From assembly GCF_024105735.1 (NCBI RefSeq), contig NZ_JAAAML010000002.1:434001-498000 (forward strand): a DNA stretch of 64,000 nucleotides. The letters are read 5' to 3'. The notes under the pieces were generated by a model. The model was not told the origin of the DNA and did not search any database. It saw only the letters and a program-made list of their open reading frames with translations. Positions within the stretch are counted from its first letter, which is position 1. Each line of letters begins with the position of its first letter. Shown in pieces: positions 19,022-28,113 of the stretch. Made by a program: the position numbers and the translations under genes. The stretch is from Parahoeflea alexandrii. Its GTDB lineage: Bacteria; Pseudomonadota; Alphaproteobacteria; Rhizobiales; Rhizobiaceae.

Positions 19022-20341
19022 TCAAACCGCCTTATCCGCCCCAAACAGGTCCATTTTCTCCCGTGGCCAGCTGACCTCCACATGCGCGCCGGTCGTCGGT
19101 GCATGCCTGTTGGAGAATTTCAGCGATGCTCCGGAGCGTTCCAGGAGCGTCTTGGCGATGAACAGACCAAGTCCCAGGCCCCCGCCCGTGTGCCGGTCGA
19201 GCCGGTTTTTCCTGTTCATGAACGGAACCCCGATCTGGGTCAGCACATCCGGCGCGAAACCAGGCCCGTCATCGTCGATAGAGATCACCACCCGGTCGCG
19301 GTCCTGGGTCACTGTCACCGTGACCCGGCTTCTGGCGAAGTCGACGGCGTTCTCGATCAGGTTGCCCAGACCGAACAGAATCGCCGGATTGCGCCGGCCG
19401 ATCGTCTCGCGCATCTCGGAATCGCGGTGCACGACCTCGATGGCGATACCGAATTCACGGTGTGGTGCAATCACTTCCTCGATCAGAGAGCCCAGCGGCA
19501 GCCGCACCATGTGGGCCTCGTCCTCGGCTGAAAGGGTGGTCAGCCGCCTCAGGATGTCACGGCATCGCTCGGTCTGGCTGCGCAGCAGCATCAGGTCATC
19601 GGTAAACCGGGGATCATTGACCAGCGCCTTTTCCATCTCCCGCGCCACCAGCTGAATGGTTGCCAGCGGAGTTCCGAGTTCATGGGCAGCCGCCGCGGCC
19701 AGGCCATCCAGCGCCGAGATGTGCTGTTCGCGCTGCAACACCAGCTCGGTCGCCGCCAGCGCATCGGCAAGCTGACTGGCTTCGGCGGATACCTGGAAAG
19801 AGTAGAACGCCGCGAAGGCGGTGGTGGACACGATCGCGATCCAGGTGCCGAGAATAAGGAGAAACGGCACCTCGAACGTGCTGTCCGGATACCAGGGCAG
19901 CGGCAGTGAGAAGAATGCCAGGACCGTGACTGCGGTCACGGACAGTGCGCCCAGGCTCAAGGTGTGACGTACCGGTTGCGAGGTCGAGGATATGATCACC
20001 GGAACGCAGAGCAGTACCGAGAACGGATTGGCGAGGCCTCCGGTCATGAACAGCAGGCCGGACAGTTGCAACACATCGAACGACAGCACCGCGGTTGCCC
20101 CGATGGGCGGCAGCCGGTGCGCTGCCGGAAACCGCACCGACAGGAACACGTTCAACCAGGCGGAACAGGCAATCAGCGCAAAACAGAACAGTTCCGGTAC
20201 CGGAAACCCGTAGCCGTGGCCGATGATCAGTACCGTTACGCTCTGTCCGACAACGGCCAGCCACCGCAGCCGTGTCAGGGTCTGCAGCCGCAGACGATGC
20301 CGGATCGAGTGATCTTCAAGACTGGCAGGAAGGACGTTCAT
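19022..20341 (-). CDS. actS: Redox sensor histidine kinase ActS/RegB/PrrB
   Basis: 439-residue membrane kinase partnered with ActR. Six hydrophobic segments cover ~25-185. The quinone-binding heptapeptide GGLANPF is at 101-107. The phosphoacceptor is H220 in AAAHELGTPLATIQ, and the redox-active cysteine equivalent is C260 in QTERCRDILRR; the 40-residue spacing equals H225-C265 of Rhodobacter capsulatus RegB. The ATPase domain follows with N box NLIENAVDFA, DDGPGF and GGGLGLGL. All parts known to be needed for redox sensing are present, so it is probably active. Next to hrpB, 55 bases away. Confidence 0.95.
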   Translation of the reverse strand: MNVLPASLEDHSIRHRLRLQTLTRLRWLAVVGQSVTVLIIGHGYGFPVPELFCFALIACSAWLNVFLSVRFPAAHRLPPIGATAVLSFDVLQLSGLLFMTGGLANPFSVLLCVPVIISSTSQPVRHTLSLGALSVTAVTVLAFFSLPLPWYPDSTFEVPFLLILGTWIAIVSTTAFAAFYSFQVSAEASQLADALAATELVLQREQHISALDGLAAAAAHELGTPLATIQLVAREMEKALVNDPRFTDDLMLLRSQTERCRDILRRLTTLSAEDEAHMVRLPLGSLIEEVIAPHREFGIAIEVVHRDSEMRETIGRRNPAILFGLGNLIENAVDFARSRVTVTVTQDRDRVVISIDDDGPGFAPDVLTQIGVPFMNRKNRLDRHTGGGLGLGLFIAKTLLERSGASLKFSNRHAPTTGAHVEVSWPREKMDLFGADKAV

Positions 20342-20396
20342 GCAGTCGATCTAGCGCATCGTGTGCGGGTTCCACAATCGGTTTTGCTGAAACCCT

Positions 20397-22856
20397 TTAA
20401 GTGCCGCGCGGCTTGGCACGGTGCGTGGGCGCCGCCTCCGCAGGATTTTCCGGCCAGGGATGGCGTGGATAGCGCCCGCGCATCTCGGCCCGTACATCGG
20501 CCCATGACCCCTGCCAGAAGCCGGGCAGGTCGCGCGTGGTCTGGATCGGGCGCTGCGCCGGCGACAGCAGCTCCAGCGTCAGCGGCAACCGCCCGCCGGC
20601 AATCGCCGGATGACGGGTTTCGCCGAACAGCTCCTGTACCCGGATGGCAATCGCAGGGCTTTCAGCCTCATAGCGGATCGGCAGCCGCGATCCGGTCGGT
20701 GCCTGGTAATGGGTCGGCGCCAAGCGGTCGAGTTCCTTTCTGGCGCCGGGCCCGCACAGGGACAGCAGGCCCTCGTTCAGACCTTCCCGGTCGATGCCCT
20801 TGAGCGACATGACGCCTGGCTGATAGGGCGCGAACCATGTCTCGAGCCCCTCGAGCAGCGCTTCATCCGAAACATCCGGCCACAGCGCGCCGAGGCTCCT
20901 GTGCAGAAAGCCGATCCGGTCGCGCAGTTGCAGGCCCGCGCCGGAGAATGGCAGCGCCTTGAAACCGAGTTTCCGGACCGCTCCGCACAAAACCGCCATT
21001 GCTGCCGCTTCATCGGGTTTTGGCAGCGGTGTTTCGGCAAACGTGATCGCGCCAATCCGTTTGATCCGCCGTGCCCGCACGGTGCCCGATGGCGGATCGA
21101 ACACGCATTCCTCGCTCTCGACTGCCCGGTTGTCGAGCACATCGGTCAGCGCTTCACCGGAGAGTTCGGCGGCGGCGAGAATGCGGGCCGCCTGTGCCTT
21201 GCCGCTCATGTCGGCGATCACCAGGAACTCCGATCCGGCCAGCCGGTCGGTTTCTTCGATCATCGCGCCGCGGCCATTGGCGAGCACGAACTTTCCCCTG
21301 GCGCCGCGGTGCCGGGCGATCCGGTCCGGAAAGGCGTGCACAAGCAACGCCGCCGCCGGGCAGGGACCGCCGGAGGAAGATTTGCCGCCTGCCAGCCGGC
21401 CCGCAAGCGCTCGGGCGGCGGTCCCCCGCGGCGAACAGTCGCCGCGAAACCGCGACAGGCGGACCTCCAGATCGGCATCCTGTCCGCCGAGCCCCTGTTC
21501 GGTCAGCAGCACAGCCAGTTCCGCCGCCGCATATCCGTGTCCGTCTTCCTGTCCCGAAACCACCATGGCCGCGAGCCGTGGCGGCAGCGCCAGTGCGCGC
21601 ATGCGCTTGCCGCGTTCTATGAGGCTGCCATCGGCATCGATCGCGCCAAGATCCTGAAGCAACACCCGCGCCTCGGCAATCGCGGCATCCGGCGGCGGAT
21701 CGATGAACCGCAGGTCCCGCGGGTCGCTGACCCCCCAGGCCAGGCAATCGAGCACCATGGCGGACAGATCGCTTGCCAGCACCTGCGGTGTCGAGAAGGC
21801 CGGCAGCGCCTTGGTCTGTTCGGCCCGCCAGAGCCGCACCGCAATCCCCGGCGCTGTCCGCCCGGCGCGTCCGGCCCGCTGGTCGCCCGAGGCCTGCGAC
21901 GCCCGGATGGTTTCGAGCCTTGTGATGCCGGTCGAGGGTTCGTAGACCGGTTGCCTCACCAACCCGCTGTCGATGACGATGCGCACGCCATCGATGGTGA
22001 TCGAGCTTTCCGCCACCGGCGTCGCCAACACGACCTTGCGCCTGCCGTCTGCCGCCGGCTTGATCGCCGCGTCCTGCTCCTGCGAACTCAGCCCGCCATA
22101 GAGCGGCTGGATGTCGGTGAGCGGACCCAGCCGGCCTTCGAGCCTCGATGCCACCTGCCTGATTTCGCCCTGGCCCGGTAGAAAGGCCAGGATTGAACCG
22201 CTCACGCTTCGGTGGATCGCCTCGATGGCGCTTGCCACGGATGTCTCGATCCGCTCGCCCGGAGCCCGGTCGAGATGGCGGATGTCGACGGGAAAGCTGC
22301 GGCCCAGGCTCTCGATCACCGGGCAGTCGTCGAGCAGCACCGCCACCCGGGCGGTGTCGAGCGTCGCCGACATCACCAGGATGCGCAGATCCTCTCTGAG
22401 GCCCGACTGGATGTCGAGTGCCAGCGCCAGTCCGAAATCGGCCTCCAGCGCGCGTTCGTGAAATTCGTCGAAAATCACGCAATCGATGCCCTCGAGATCG
22501 GGTGACGACAGCGCCATCCGGGTAAACACGCCCTCGGTCACCACCTCGATACGGGTCTTGGCTGAAACCTTTGTATCGAGCCGCATCCGGTAGCCAACGG
22601 TTGCGCCGACCTCTTCACCCAGCATCGCCGCCATCCGCCGCGCCGCCGCGCGCGCTGCCAGCCGGCGCGGTTCTATCAGGATGATCTTGCCTTTGAGCCA
22701 GGGCTCATCCGCCAGAACCAGCGGCACCAGCGTGGTCTTTCCCGCACCAGGCGGTGCGGCGAGCACCGCATTGGGCCTGTCGGCAAGCGCTGCCCGCAAC
22801 GGGGCGAGCACATCGGATACCGGCAGATCCTGATAACGGGCGGCAAGATCGCTCAC
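20397..22856 (-). CDS. hrpB: ATP-dependent helicase HrpB
   Basis: DEAH-box RNA helicase-like protein, 819 residues. Motif I is PPGAGKTT near 35-42, motif II is DEFH, motif III SAT, and motif VI QRAGRAGR is present as QRAGRAGRTAPG. The HrpB C-terminal domain with its LAPAQRPIQTTRDLPGFW-type ending is seen as LSPAQRPIQTTRDL then GFWQGSWADVRAEMRGRYPRH, which is diagnostic. The cellular role of HrpB is not firmly known. Its start overlaps the end of the upstream transporter ATPase gene by four bases, so it is probably translated from the same transcript. Confidence 0.95.
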   Translation of the reverse strand: MSDLAARYQDLPVSDVLAPLRAALADRPNAVLAAPPGAGKTTLVPLVLADEPWLKGKIILIEPRRLAARAAARRMAAMLGEEVGATVGYRMRLDTKVSAKTRIEVVTEGVFTRMALSSPDLEGIDCVIFDEFHERALEADFGLALALDIQSGLREDLRILVMSATLDTARVAVLLDDCPVIESLGRSFPVDIRHLDRAPGERIETSVASAIEAIHRSVSGSILAFLPGQGEIRQVASRLEGRLGPLTDIQPLYGGLSSQEQDAAIKPAADGRRKVVLATPVAESSITIDGVRIVIDSGLVRQPVYEPSTGITRLETIRASQASGDQRAGRAGRTAPGIAVRLWRAEQTKALPAFSTPQVLASDLSAMVLDCLAWGVSDPRDLRFIDPPPDAAIAEARVLLQDLGAIDADGSLIERGKRMRALALPPRLAAMVVSGQEDGHGYAAAELAVLLTEQGLGGQDADLEVRLSRFRGDCSPRGTAARALAGRLAGGKSSSGGPCPAAALLVHAFPDRIARHRGARGKFVLANGRGAMIEETDRLAGSEFLVIADMSGKAQAARILAAAELSGEALTDVLDNRAVESEECVFDPPSGTVRARRIKRIGAITFAETPLPKPDEAAAMAVLCGAVRKLGFKALPFSGAGLQLRDRIGFLHRSLGALWPDVSDEALLEGLETWFAPYQPGVMSLKGIDREGLNEGLLSLCGPGARKELDRLAPTHYQAPTGSRLPIRYEAESPAIAIRVQELFGETRHPAIAGGRLPLTLELLSPAQRPIQTTRDLPGFWQGSWADVRAEMRGRYPRHPWPENPAEAAPTHRAKPRGT

Positions 22857-23515
22857 GCCGGGTCGACCTTGTGAACCTGCCCGCCGGCCGCACGGGCGTC
22901 GTCCTCGTCATGGGTGACAAGCACCACTGGCAGGCCCGCCCGTCGCGCCCGGTCGAACACCAGCTGTCGTGTTTGGTCGCGCAGATTGGCATCGAGTTTG
23001 GAGAACGGCTCGTCAAGCAGCAACAGCCGCGGCCGCGACACCAGCACCCGCTGCAAGGCGACCCGCGCCTTTTGCCCGCCCGACAGCGTATCGGGATCGC
23101 GGTCGCCAAATTCCCCAAGCCCTGCGTCTTCCAGTGCCGCTTCGGCCACCTGCCTGCGTTGCTTGCGTCCCTTCACATCCTCGGGAATGGCAATGGCGAT
23201 GTTGTCGGCGACGCTCAAATGAGGAAACAGCAGCGGATCCTGGAACAGGATCCCGGCATGGCGCTTATCTGCTTCCAGCTTCGTCAGGTCCACGCCGTCC
23301 ACGATCACCCGGCCGTTGGCAGTGAACACCGGGTCCAGAAAACCGCCGAGATAGGCGAGCAGGGTGGATTTGCCGGAGCCGGAAGGCCCCATCACGGTCA
23401 GTGTCTCGCCGCGCTGCACCGTGGCGTCGAGCATCACCAGCACCCGGTCGCCGAGGCAGATATGCACACGCTCCAGCCGAAGTCCCTGATTGTCGGTCAC
23501 GCTGTCCACTGTCAC
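22853..23515 (-). CDS. ynjD: ABC transporter ATP-binding protein, YnjD type
   Basis: 220-residue ATPase of the YnjBCD importer class. Walker A is GPSGSGKST, signature LSGGQKARVAL, Walker B LLLLDEPFSKLD with switch His in VTHDEDDA. It overlaps the permease gene by four bases upstream and hrpB by four bases downstream. Substrate of YnjBCD systems is not settled (thiamine-like compounds have been proposed); no TPP riboswitch is seen upstream of the operon. Confidence 0.85.
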   Translation of the reverse strand: MTVDSVTDNQGLRLERVHICLGDRVLVMLDATVQRGETLTVMGPSGSGKSTLLAYLGGFLDPVFTANGRVIVDGVDLTKLEADKRHAGILFQDPLLFPHLSVADNIAIAIPEDVKGRKQRRQVAEAALEDAGLGEFGDRDPDTLSGGQKARVALQRVLVSRPRLLLLDEPFSKLDANLRDQTRQLVFDRARRAGLPVVLVTHDEDDARAAGGQVHKVDPA

Positions 23516-25206
23516 ACCCGCAAGCCTCGCCGGTTGCGGAATAGCAGGCCCGGCAAACCCGTTGCAATGCTGAAAGCCAGAAACGGCAACAGCGTCTGCA
23601 TGAAGGCATAGACGCCGATCACCCGGCGGTTGCCCCCCGCTGCCAGCGCCACCGCTTCCGTGGTAACCGTGGTCAGCCGTCCCGCACCGATCAGCACGGT
23701 CGGCAGATACTGCCCGACGGAAACCGAGAATCCGACCGCCGCAGCCGTCAGGATGGCCCGCGTCAGCATCGGCAACCGGATCGCAATCAACGTCCGCGTC
23801 CGGCTCATGCCGAGCCCGGCGGCGATAAGATCATGGCGGCGGTCATGGGCGCGCCAGGGATCGCTCAGAGACAGGAACACGTAAGGCAGCACAAACACCA
23901 GATGCGCCAGCACCAGCGCGGAAAAGCTGGCGTCGACACCAAGCCAGATCGACAGCACCTGCAGGCCGAACATGAACGAGATCTGCGGCACGATCAGCGG
24001 AAGATAGATCAGCAGCAGTGCGCTGCCACCACGGCCCCGGCCGGTCTCGTATTCCCGTTCGAGGCACAGGATGGTCAGCGTCAGCGCGATCAGCGTTGAA
24101 AGCCCGGCCACCGCCAGTGTGGTGGCCAGCGGCCCGCTCATCCGCGGCAATGCCTGCATCCATGATCGAAGGCTGAAACTGGCAGGTAGCGCATCGGGAA
24201 ACTGCCAGAGGCCGGAGACCGACCAAAGGGCCAGAACCGCAATCCCGCCAAAGACGATGGCGGCTGATGCGGCCATCACGCCCCGTGCCGCCGCGCGCAG
24301 CACGATGTCCCGCCGCCAGCGGCGACCTGCCTGGCGGCTGCTGCAGACCAGCAGCGCGCCGATGCGCTCAAGCCCGATCCAGGCGACCAGCGCGGTCAGC
24401 GTCACGCCGAGCTGCAAAACCGCGCCGGCGGAGGCCAGGAACCGTGTCTCCAGATCCGGATCGTTCATCCAGTCGATCAGGCGCACGGGCAGCGTCGGCG
24501 GCAGGTGCGGCCCGAGGATCAGCGCCACGTCGACCACCGAACTGGCATAGGCGACCACGGCGAACACCGCCAGACGGATCTGCCGGTAGAGCGGCGGCCA
24601 CAACAGGATCGTAAAGCTGGCGATGCGGCCATAGCCCAGCGAACGCCCCAGCCGCATGGTTTCGACATGCCGGGTCTGGGGCAGGGCGGCGAGCGTTACC
24701 AGGAACAGGAACGGGATTTCCTTGACGATCAGGCCCGCCATCATCGACAGCGCCATCGGATCGTTGACGATCAGCAGGTCGGGTGGCCGGTCCAGCCCTG
24801 TGAGCCAGGGCGAAACCAGCCGCATCAGCATGCCCGAAGGCGCGATCAGAAAGGCGAGACCGAAGGCCGCCGCCGCATGCGGCACCGAAAGAAGCGGCGA
24901 TATCATCCGCCGCATCCGGGCAAACCCGGGTGTCCCGAGATCGCTGGCGACAAACGCCGCCACCGCGCCGAGCGACACCAGCGTGGTCACCAGTCCGATC
25001 AAAATGGACAGAGCCGCCGAACGCATGATGCCCGGCACCTGGCCGAGCGCCGAGAAATGCTCGGTCGTGAAGCGCTCGCCGCCAAGTTCGGGCAGGTAGC
25101 CAAATGCCGGAAGCGCCGTCCCCGCCAGCCCGAAGGCCAGTGGACCGAGCAGGATCGCCAGTGTCAGCGGCGGCGCCAGTCGCGCCAGGCGCACGCCGCC
25201 AGCCAT
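23512..25206 (-). CDS. ynjC: ABC transporter permease, fused double unit, YnjC type
   Basis: 564-residue inner-membrane protein with about twelve hydrophobic segments, formed by two tandem permease domains as in YnjC and other iron/thiamine-type importers. Each half has an EAA-like loop (LGRSLGYGRIASFTILLWPPLYRQIRLAV in the first, AGLGMSRTRTLIAIRLPMLTRAI in the second, here quoted in part as SLGYGRIASFTILLWPPLY and GMSRTRTLIAIRLPML). It partners with the neighbouring ATPase and binding protein. Gap to ynjB is 33 bases. Confidence 0.85.
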   Translation of the reverse strand: MAGGVRLARLAPPLTLAILLGPLAFGLAGTALPAFGYLPELGGERFTTEHFSALGQVPGIMRSAALSILIGLVTTLVSLGAVAAFVASDLGTPGFARMRRMISPLLSVPHAAAAFGLAFLIAPSGMLMRLVSPWLTGLDRPPDLLIVNDPMALSMMAGLIVKEIPFLFLVTLAALPQTRHVETMRLGRSLGYGRIASFTILLWPPLYRQIRLAVFAVVAYASSVVDVALILGPHLPPTLPVRLIDWMNDPDLETRFLASAGAVLQLGVTLTALVAWIGLERIGALLVCSSRQAGRRWRRDIVLRAAARGVMAASAAIVFGGIAVLALWSVSGLWQFPDALPASFSLRSWMQALPRMSGPLATTLAVAGLSTLIALTLTILCLEREYETGRGRGGSALLLIYLPLIVPQISFMFGLQVLSIWLGVDASFSALVLAHLVFVLPYVFLSLSDPWRAHDRRHDLIAAGLGMSRTRTLIAIRLPMLTRAILTAAAVGFSVSVGQYLPTVLIGAGRLTTVTTEAVALAAGGNRRVIGVYAFMQTLLPFLAFSIATGLPGLLFRNRRGLRV

Positions 25207-25239
25207 GTCAGTCGTCCCCGTTCCGCGCTATCATGGCAG

Positions 25240-26472
25240 TCAGTTGGCCGCGCCGTAGCGTTTCAGCCACTCGCCCTCGATGCGCTCCATCCAGTCCGGA
25301 TGCGGTTCATCCAGCGCCGGGCCGAGTTCATCGGGCTTCAGCGTGGCGATGCCGAGGTCCAGCGCATCGAACGCGGCGCGATCATCAGCCGACAGCTTGT
25401 CCATCGACAGCACGGTCGGATCACCCCATACGGATGGGTCCTGCTTGCGGGCCTGGGCTTCCGGCGAAATCAGGAAGTTCGCCAGCACCAGCGCGCCGGC
25501 CTTGGCAGAAGCGTTGTAGGGGATTGCGACAAAGTGGGTGTTGCCGAGCGTGCCGTCGGTATAGGTGAAGGAACGCACAGTATCAGGCAGCTCGCCCGCA
25601 GCGATTCCCGCCGAGGCTTCCGACGGATTGAAGGCGAAGATGATGTCGAGTTCGCCGTCGGCAAGCTTCTGCTTCATGTCGGGATAATTCTGCGGATAGG
25701 CCTTGCCGCTGCGCCACAGGTTCGGGTGCAACTTGTCGAGATAGGCAAACAGCGGCGCTACGTCGTCGTTGAAGGTCGCGTCAACCACTGGCTGACCCAG
25801 TTTGGATCTGTCGGAGATGGTTTCGATCAGCACCTGCTTGAGGAACGACGAGCCGATGAAATCCGGTGGCTGCGGGTAGGAAAAGCGGCCGGGATTGCGC
25901 TCGGCCCATGCCAGCAATTCGACTGACGAGTGCGGTACGCTGTCTGCCGGCGTGCGGGCGCTGTCGTGAAAGAAAACCATCTTGGCACCGCCCCAGGGGC
26001 TTTCCAGCCCGTCGGTCGGAATGGTGAAATCGGTGAGGATCGTCGGCTTGTTCTCATGGTCGACATAGGCCCAGTTCGGCAGGCCCGTGGTCCAGTCCGG
26101 CGCCATCAGCAGGTCCTGCCGCTTCATCGAGGCAAAGTTCTCGCCATTGATCCAGATGAGATCGACCGATCCGCCCTCGTTCTTGCCTGCGGCCTTCTCG
26201 GCCAGCACCTTGGCCACCGCGTTGGCGGTGTCATCGAGTTTCACGTGAACCACTTCAACGCCGAAGCGCTCCTTCAGCGTCGTGCCGGCCCAGTCGATGT
26301 AGCTGTTGATGTTCTCCGAACCGCCCCATGCGTTGAAATACACGGTCTGGCCCTTGGCTTCCGCCAGCACCGCGTCCCAGTTGCGCGGATCCGGATCGGC
26401 AGCCCTGGCCGCTGGCGACAGGGCAAGTGCGGCGCTGAGCGCGCCGGCAATCACGGTCAGGGATTTCAACAT
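25240..26472 (-). CDS. ynjB: ABC transporter substrate-binding protein, YnjB type
   Basis: 410-residue periplasmic binding protein. Signal peptide MLKSLTVIAGALSAALALS with cleavage near ARAAD. The mature start WDAVLAEAKGQTVYFNAWGG followed by NSYIDW is typical of YnjB. The ATG at 26472 has GAGGAGA at proper spacing; an in-frame ATG seven codons upstream does not. First gene of a ynjB-ynjC-ynjD-hrpB unit. Ligand unknown. Confidence 0.87.
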   Translation of the reverse strand: MLKSLTVIAGALSAALALSPAARAADPDPRNWDAVLAEAKGQTVYFNAWGGSENINSYIDWAGTTLKERFGVEVVHVKLDDTANAVAKVLAEKAAGKNEGGSVDLIWINGENFASMKRQDLLMAPDWTTGLPNWAYVDHENKPTILTDFTIPTDGLESPWGGAKMVFFHDSARTPADSVPHSSVELLAWAERNPGRFSYPQPPDFIGSSFLKQVLIETISDRSKLGQPVVDATFNDDVAPLFAYLDKLHPNLWRSGKAYPQNYPDMKQKLADGELDIIFAFNPSEASAGIAAGELPDTVRSFTYTDGTLGNTHFVAIPYNASAKAGALVLANFLISPEAQARKQDPSVWGDPTVLSMDKLSADDRAAFDALDLGIATLKPDELGPALDEPHPDWMERIEGEWLKRYGAAN

Positions 26473-26630
26473 GGCAGTTCTCCTCGTCGGCAAAAGTCAC
26501 TCCACACACCACAGGGCCATGATGGCGTCAACAAAGCCTGTGCCACCGAGCGTCACAATTTGGTGATTCGCACGTGTAGAGGCTGCCGGGTCCGAGCCAT
26601 TCATTCCTGCCGCGATGCCGAGAGTTCAAC

Positions 26631-26648
26631 CCCCGCTGCGCAGCGGGG
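26631..26648. terminator. GC-rich palindrome downstream of the amidase gene
   Basis: CCCCGCTGCGCAGCGGGG is a perfect 18-base palindrome 14 bases after the amidase stop on the minus strand. As RNA it gives a stem with a very tight loop and no T run, so it is at best a pause or Rho-assisted end; it also sits upstream of ynjB and might be a binding site. Confidence 0.35.
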
Positions 26649-26661
26649 ACACCGGGGAGGC

Positions 26662-28110
26662 CTATCGCTCGGTGAGCCTGGCCATCAGCGCGGTCTGGGG
26701 CTTGCTCCAGTCGAGCGCCGCTTCCAGCTGCGCGGCCAGCCGGATCAGCACGTCTTCCCGGCCGGGTCTGGCCGAAAACTGCATACCGATGGGCAGCCCT
26801 TCGGGCGACCAGGCAACCGGCAGGCTGATCGCCGGTTGACCACTGATATTGTAAAACGACGTGAACGGCGCGAAAGCGAAGACCTTGGACAGGAACGTCT
26901 TGATGTCTGCCTCGCCGGCATCAAGCTGCCCGCGCGGCAGCGGCGGTTTGGCGACCGTCGGAGACAGCACCGCATCAAAAGAGCCAAGCTGTCTCAATAT
27001 CTCCGCGCCGGTCAGGTGGATGCAGGCAATGGCCGCATTGAGTTCGCCACCCGGGATCTGCCGCCCGATTTGCAATGCGCTCCAGACCGACGCTTCGAAA
27101 TCCTCGCGCCGCGCCACGGTTCCCGTGTGCTTTTCGTGGTAGCCCACAGTGGAAGCAACCGAAGAGCAGATGACATTGAGAAACGCTTCGGCGGCCGGAC
27201 CGGTCTCATAGCTCAGGCTCGCCGTCTCGGTAACATGGCCGAGCTGTTCCAGCAGCTTGCGGGTACCGTCGAGCGCGTTGCACACTTCCGGATCAACCGC
27301 GACGCCGTTCGGTGGTGTCTCAAGGATGCCGATCCGCAACGGCCTCGCCGGGGCGTCGGGGATCTCTGAAAAGGACATGTCGTGATAGGGCGGGTAATAG
27401 GGCGCGGGCTCGCCGCCGTTCTTCAGGCAATCGAGCAATCTCGCCGTATCGCGCACGCTGCGGGTGATGGCGAAGGCATTGAACGTGTCGTGCCAGCCTT
27501 CGCCGATATCAAGCCCTGCCAGCACCCGGCCGCGGGTCGGTTTGAGCCCGATCAGGCCGCAACAGGATGCGGGGATCCGGATCGAGCCGCCGCTGTCGGT
27601 CGCGTGCGACAGCGGGACCATCCCTGCGGCCACCGCAGCCGCACTGCCGCCGCTCGATCCGCCGCTGGAGTGCTCCGGGTTCCAGGGGTTTCGCGCGGGT
27701 CCCAGAAACCGGGATTCAGTGGTGGAGTTGAGACCGAACTCGGGGGAATTGGTCCGCCCGGCAATGACGAGACCGGCCGCCCGCGCTTTTGCCACGACCG
27801 AGCTGTCATGCGAACTGACATGGCCGGCAAAAAACCGGCATCCATGGCTGAGACGGCTGCCCTTGACCAGCGTGTGCAGGTCCTTGACCAGGAACGGCAC
27901 GCCGGCAAAGGGTCCGTCCGGCAGGCCATCCGCGATATCGCGCCGCGCCGCATCGTAGAGCGTCTCCACCACCGCGTTGAGGTGCGGATTGAGGCGCTCG
28001 ATCCGGGCGATTGCCGTATCGAGCAGCTCCTCAGGCGAGACCTCGCCCCTGCGGACGAGGTCGGCCAGGGCGGTGGCGTCGCGGCTTGTGTAATCCGCCT
28101 CTGAAATCAT
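26662..28110 (-). CDS. Amidase signature family hydrolase
   Basis: 482-residue amidase of the AS family, hydrolysing a carboxamide. The Ser-cisSer-Lys triad is visible: Lys in FLVKDLH, the Gly/Ser-rich signature HSSGGSSGGSAAAVAAGMVP, and DSGGSIRIPASCCG with the nucleophile and cis-Ser. It is not a GatA gene: no gatC/gatB neighbours and the C-terminal part diverges. The alpha/beta hydrolase gene ends three bases upstream, so the two are co-transcribed and may act on one compound. Substrate unknown. Confidence 0.9.
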   Translation of the reverse strand: MISEADYTSRDATALADLVRRGEVSPEELLDTAIARIERLNPHLNAVVETLYDAARRDIADGLPDGPFAGVPFLVKDLHTLVKGSRLSHGCRFFAGHVSSHDSSVVAKARAAGLVIAGRTNSPEFGLNSTTESRFLGPARNPWNPEHSSGGSSGGSAAAVAAGMVPLSHATDSGGSIRIPASCCGLIGLKPTRGRVLAGLDIGEGWHDTFNAFAITRSVRDTARLLDCLKNGGEPAPYYPPYHDMSFSEIPDAPARPLRIGILETPPNGVAVDPEVCNALDGTRKLLEQLGHVTETASLSYETGPAAEAFLNVICSSVASTVGYHEKHTGTVARREDFEASVWSALQIGRQIPGGELNAAIACIHLTGAEILRQLGSFDAVLSPTVAKPPLPRGQLDAGEADIKTFLSKVFAFAPFTSFYNISGQPAISLPVAWSPEGLPIGMQFSARPGREDVLIRLAAQLEAALDWSKPQTALMARLTER

Positions 28111-28113
28111 CGC

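Noticed and set aside
26473-26661. TPP riboswitch in front of the YnjBCD-type operon
   Set aside because: The THI-box core (CTGAGA and the ACC...GAACCTGA parts) is not found on the minus strand.
26662-28110. GatA subunit of the Glu-tRNA amidotransferase
   Set aside because: Neighbours are an alpha/beta hydrolase and AraC regulator, no gatB or gatC, and the C-terminal half does not fit GatA.
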